The translations under genes and the position numbers were made by a program. A stretch of DNA of 64,000 nt from Brevundimonas vesicularis (GTDB taxonomy: Bacteria > Pseudomonadota > Alphaproteobacteria > Caulobacterales > Caulobacteraceae), in contig NZ_CP115671.1 in NCBI RefSeq assembly GCF_027886425.1, positions 2,108,001 to 2,172,000 of the forward strand, written 5' to 3'. Under the pieces are notes generated by a model. It ran no database searches and had not been told where the DNA came from. It saw nothing but the letters and a program-made list of their open reading frames with translations. This document shows positions 61,845 to 64,000 of this stretch, piece after piece (positions within the stretch are counted from its first letter, which is position 1; every line of letters starts with the position of its first letter).

Positions 61845-62965
61845 CCGTCGAACCGTTCCGCGCCATCTCCGTCAGCCGCCTGGCGCATCAGCTCAAGAGC
61901 GAAGGTCGTTCGATCATCCATATGGAGTTCGGCCAGCCCTCCACGGGCGCGCCCGCCGCCGCGATTGCGCGAGCGCATCAGGTGCTGGACGCCGATGCGA
62001 TGGGCTATTGGGAAAGTCCCGATCTGCGCAATCGGATCGCGCGCCTCTACGACGAGCGATACGGCGTCGCCGTCGATCCCAATCGCATCCTGCTGACCTG
62101 CGGGGCCTCACCAGCCCTGGTGCTGGCGCTCAGCACCCTGTTCAAGCCCGGCGATCGGATCGCCCTGGCTCGGCCCGGCTATGTCGCCTATCGCAACAGC
62201 CTGCGCGCCCTGCATCTTGAGCCGGTGGAGATCGCCTGCGGTCCCGAGACCCGGTTTCAGCTCACCGCCGCCCAACTCCAGGCGCTGGATCCCGCCCCTG
62301 CAGGCATCATCATCGCCAGCCCCGCCAACCCGACCGGCACCATCATCCCGGACGCCGAGCTGGCCGCCATCGCCGAGGTCTGCCGCGCGCGCAACATCGC
62401 CATCGTGTCGGACGAGATCTACCACGGCCTCAGCTACGTCGGCCCGACGCCCTCGATGCTGCAGTTTGCGCCCGACGCCGTGGTCATCAACAGCTTCTCC
62501 AAATACTGGAGCATGGCGGGCTGGCGCCTGGGTTGGCTCCTGGTCCCGGAGGCGCGGATCGACGCCGCCCGCGCCTATATCGGCAACATGTTCCTGACCC
62601 CGCCCAGCCTCAGCCAGCATGCCGGTCTGGTCGCCATGGACGCGATCGATGAGCTGGAAGCCCATATCCAGACCTACGCCCGCAACCGCCAGCTCATGCT
62701 GGAGGCCCTGCCCGCACTGGGTCTGCGTAAGATCGCGCCTCCCGACGGCGCCTTCTACATCTGGGCGGACATCGGCCATCTGACGAACGACAGCGTGGCC
62801 TTCTGCGAGCATTTGCTGCGCGACACCGGCGTCGCCACCGCGCCCGGCGTCGACTTCGACCCCGTCGAAGGCCACCACTTCGTCCGCTTCAGCTTCGCCG
62901 TCTCGACCCCCGAGATCGAAGACGCCTTGAGCCGCCTGCGTCCCTGGTTCGCGGCCCTGGCTTAA
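61841..62965 (+). CDS. Class I/II PLP-dependent aminotransferase
   Basis: This 374-residue fold-type I aminotransferase has PLP Lys K221 (NSFSKYWSMAGWRLG), ASPANPTGT, SDEIYHGLSY and the C-terminal carboxylate-binding Arg (HHFVRFSFAVS). It resembles the aspartate/aromatic aminotransferase group; the amino donor is not predictable. Overlap with rsmA indicates co-transcription. Its TAA overlaps the convergent kinase stop. Confidence 0.88.
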   Translation: MTVEPFRAISVSRLAHQLKSEGRSIIHMEFGQPSTGAPAAAIARAHQVLDADAMGYWESPDLRNRIARLYDERYGVAVDPNRILLTCGASPALVLALSTLFKPGDRIALARPGYVAYRNSLRALHLEPVEIACGPETRFQLTAAQLQALDPAPAGIIIASPANPTGTIIPDAELAAIAEVCRARNIAIVSDEIYHGLSYVGPTPSMLQFAPDAVVINSFSKYWSMAGWRLGWLLVPEARIDAARAYIGNMFLTPPSLSQHAGLVAMDAIDELEAHIQTYARNRQLMLEALPALGLRKIAPPDGAFYIWADIGHLTNDSVAFCEHLLRDTGVATAPGVDFDPVEGHHFVRFSFAVSTPEIEDALSRLRPWFAALA

Positions 62966-64000
62966 GCCGCCTTCGCCGGCGCCGCCGTCGATGTCGCCCG
63001 GTGCAGGGTGTCGTAGAGCTTCTTCGGCTCCAGCGGCTTGGCCAACCAGTCCGTCATGCCGGCCGCGTAGCAGGCCTGCACCTGTTCGGCCTCCGTGCCC
63101 GCGCTGAACCCGATCACCGGGGCGTCCGCATTGGGGCCGTCAGACGCGCGCAATCGCCGTGTCGTCTCGTTGCCATCGATGCCCGGCATATTCACATCCA
63201 TCAGCACCACGTCGAACGCTTTCTCCGACAGCAGCGCCAGCGCCAGATGGCCGTCAGAGGCCGTGGTCAGATCGACATCCAGCGGCTGAAGCACGAGCGA
63301 GATCGTGCGGCGATTGATCTCGTGATCGTCCACGGCCAGGACGCGAAGCCGCCGGGCCAGAACGGGCGCCGCCGTCTCCTGCCCGTCCAAAGCCTGCGTC
63401 CGCTGACCCGCTGGCAGATCGACACATAGGGTGAAGGCCGCGCCCTGCCCCGGCGTGCTCTCGACCGTCAGGTCGCCGCCCATCAACCGCGCCAGTTCAC
63501 GACTGACGGTCAGGCCCAAGCCCGTCCCGCCATAGGTGCGCGCCACCTCGGCGGACCCCTGCGCGAAGGGTGTGAACAGCCGGTTCATCGCGTCTGGCGC
63601 AATGCCGGCGCCCTGGTCGATGACGGTCAGGGTCAGACAGTGCTTCCCGTCGCCACGCGGCGCCGACGCTTCAAGACGGATCGCGCCCGACGGCGTGAAC
63701 TTGATCGCGTTGGACACAAGGTTGTTGATGATCTGGCGCAGACGATAGGGGTCCCCGCGCAGCCACACCGCCTCGCTGTCCACGCCCGACATGTCCAGCG
63801 TCAGTCCCTTGTCCGCCGCCGGCGCCGCCCAGAACCGCACCGTATCGCGCATCAAATCGCCCAGCTCGAAGTCGCGGCTTTCCATCGCCATCGCCCCGGC
63901 CTCCATCTTGGAGTGGTCCAGCAGATCGTTCAGCATGCCGGTCATCAATCGTCCGGCGTCGATGATCAGGTCGGCCGTCTCCTGGCGGTGCTCCGGCGAC
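62962..64000 (-). CDS. Hybrid histidine kinase with receiver (5' partial)
   Basis: About 346 C-terminal residues are in the window; the frame runs open through base 64000, so the sensor part is lost beyond the edge. The visible part starts in the dimerisation helix region (MLNDLLDHSKMEAG). The ATPase domain follows (DQGAGIAPD, GGTGLGLTVSRELARLMGG), then a receiver with DDHEINRR, phospho-acceptor in VVLMDVNMPGIDG and Lys in AKPL. Its Hpt partner could be the stand-alone protein at 21076-21429, but that is speculation. Confidence 0.93.
   Translation of the reverse strand, partial: SPEHRQETADLIIDAGRLMTGMLNDLLDHSKMEAGAMAMESRDFELGDLMRDTVRFWAAPAADKGLTLDMSGVDSEAVWLRGDPYRLRQIINNLVSNAIKFTPSGAIRLEASAPRGDGKHCLTLTVIDQGAGIAPDAMNRLFTPFAQGSAEVARTYGGTGLGLTVSRELARLMGGDLTVESTPGQGAAFTLCVDLPAGQRTQALDGQETAAPVLARRLRVLAVDDHEINRRTISLVLQPLDVDLTTASDGHLALALLSEKAFDVVLMDVNMPGIDGNETTRRLRASDGPNADAPVIGFSAGTEAEQVQACYAAGMTDWLAKPLEPKKLYDTLHRATSTAAPAKAA

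Overview
The window reads as ordinary, gene-dense chromosome of a high-GC alphaproteobacterium. The gene set points to Caulobacteraceae, most probably Brevundimonas or a close relative. Supporting signs are a TipN-like polarity protein (two N-terminal membrane spans plus a giant coiled coil), an HWE-family kinase paired with a FAT GUY-type receiver, sequences resembling sigma-EcfG promoters, and alphaproteobacterial gene orders (lon-HU; holC-pepA divergent from lptF-lptG-lptD-surA-pdxA-rsmA). The genus is inferred from protein style and was not tested. I see no insertion sequence, prophage, CRISPR array, rRNA operon or base-composition island. No gene-free stretch exceeds 300 bases; the longest is the lon upstream region (about 280).

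Layout. 1-9.7 kb: end of an autotransporter barrel, tRNA-Val, HU, Lon, three tiny coupled genes, ClpX, a HAD phosphatase, ClpP and trigger factor, i.e. a protein quality-control block with clear hairpin terminators. 9.9-11.5 kb: an MBL hydrolase and three small stress-type genes (DUF883, a Pro-rich 53-mer, a KGG protein), each behind a sigma-EcfG-like promoter. 11.6-26 kb: a fused EgtB-EgtD ergothioneine enzyme, acyl-CoA dehydrogenase, SCP2 protein, SemiSWEET, amidase, DPP4-type peptidase, ferredoxin-NADP reductase, chorismate mutase, an Hpt protein coupled to an amino acid permease, tRNA-Lys, glutathione reductase and a carboxylesterase. 26-28 kb: HWE kinase plus FAT GUY receiver.

28-35.5 kb: a complete five-step histidine-to-glutamate pathway in two divergent operons (hutFCI and hutGUH) around a 14-bp perfect palindrome, the likely HutC operator. 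35.5-38.2 kb: mntP with a yybP-ykoY manganese riboswitch, then a secreted protein of five PPC repeats. 38.2-43.7 kb: folD, a LemA-TPM-TPM operon, an EEP-family protein and a phospholipase D/cardiolipin synthase. 43.8-49 kb: a small ORF, the TipN-like gene, a possible pyroglutamyl-peptidase-like pseudoenzyme, DUF423 and prolyl aminopeptidase. 48.9-51.1 kb: DoxX, pirin and a divergent LysR regulator. 51.1-53.7 kb: two I78-type lipoproteins, holC and pepA. 53.8-63 kb: LPS and outer-membrane biogenesis (lptF, lptG, lptD, surA) leading into pdxA, rsmA and an aminotransferase with overlapping stops and starts. The right edge cuts a hybrid histidine kinase.

The items most worth a second look are the EgtB-EgtD fusion, the cluster of sigma-EcfG-like promoters with the HWE/FAT GUY pair, the three-gene nested microprotein operon at 3.5-4.0 kb, the mntP riboswitch, and the hut operator. 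I did not find a clearly unprecedented multi-gene system.
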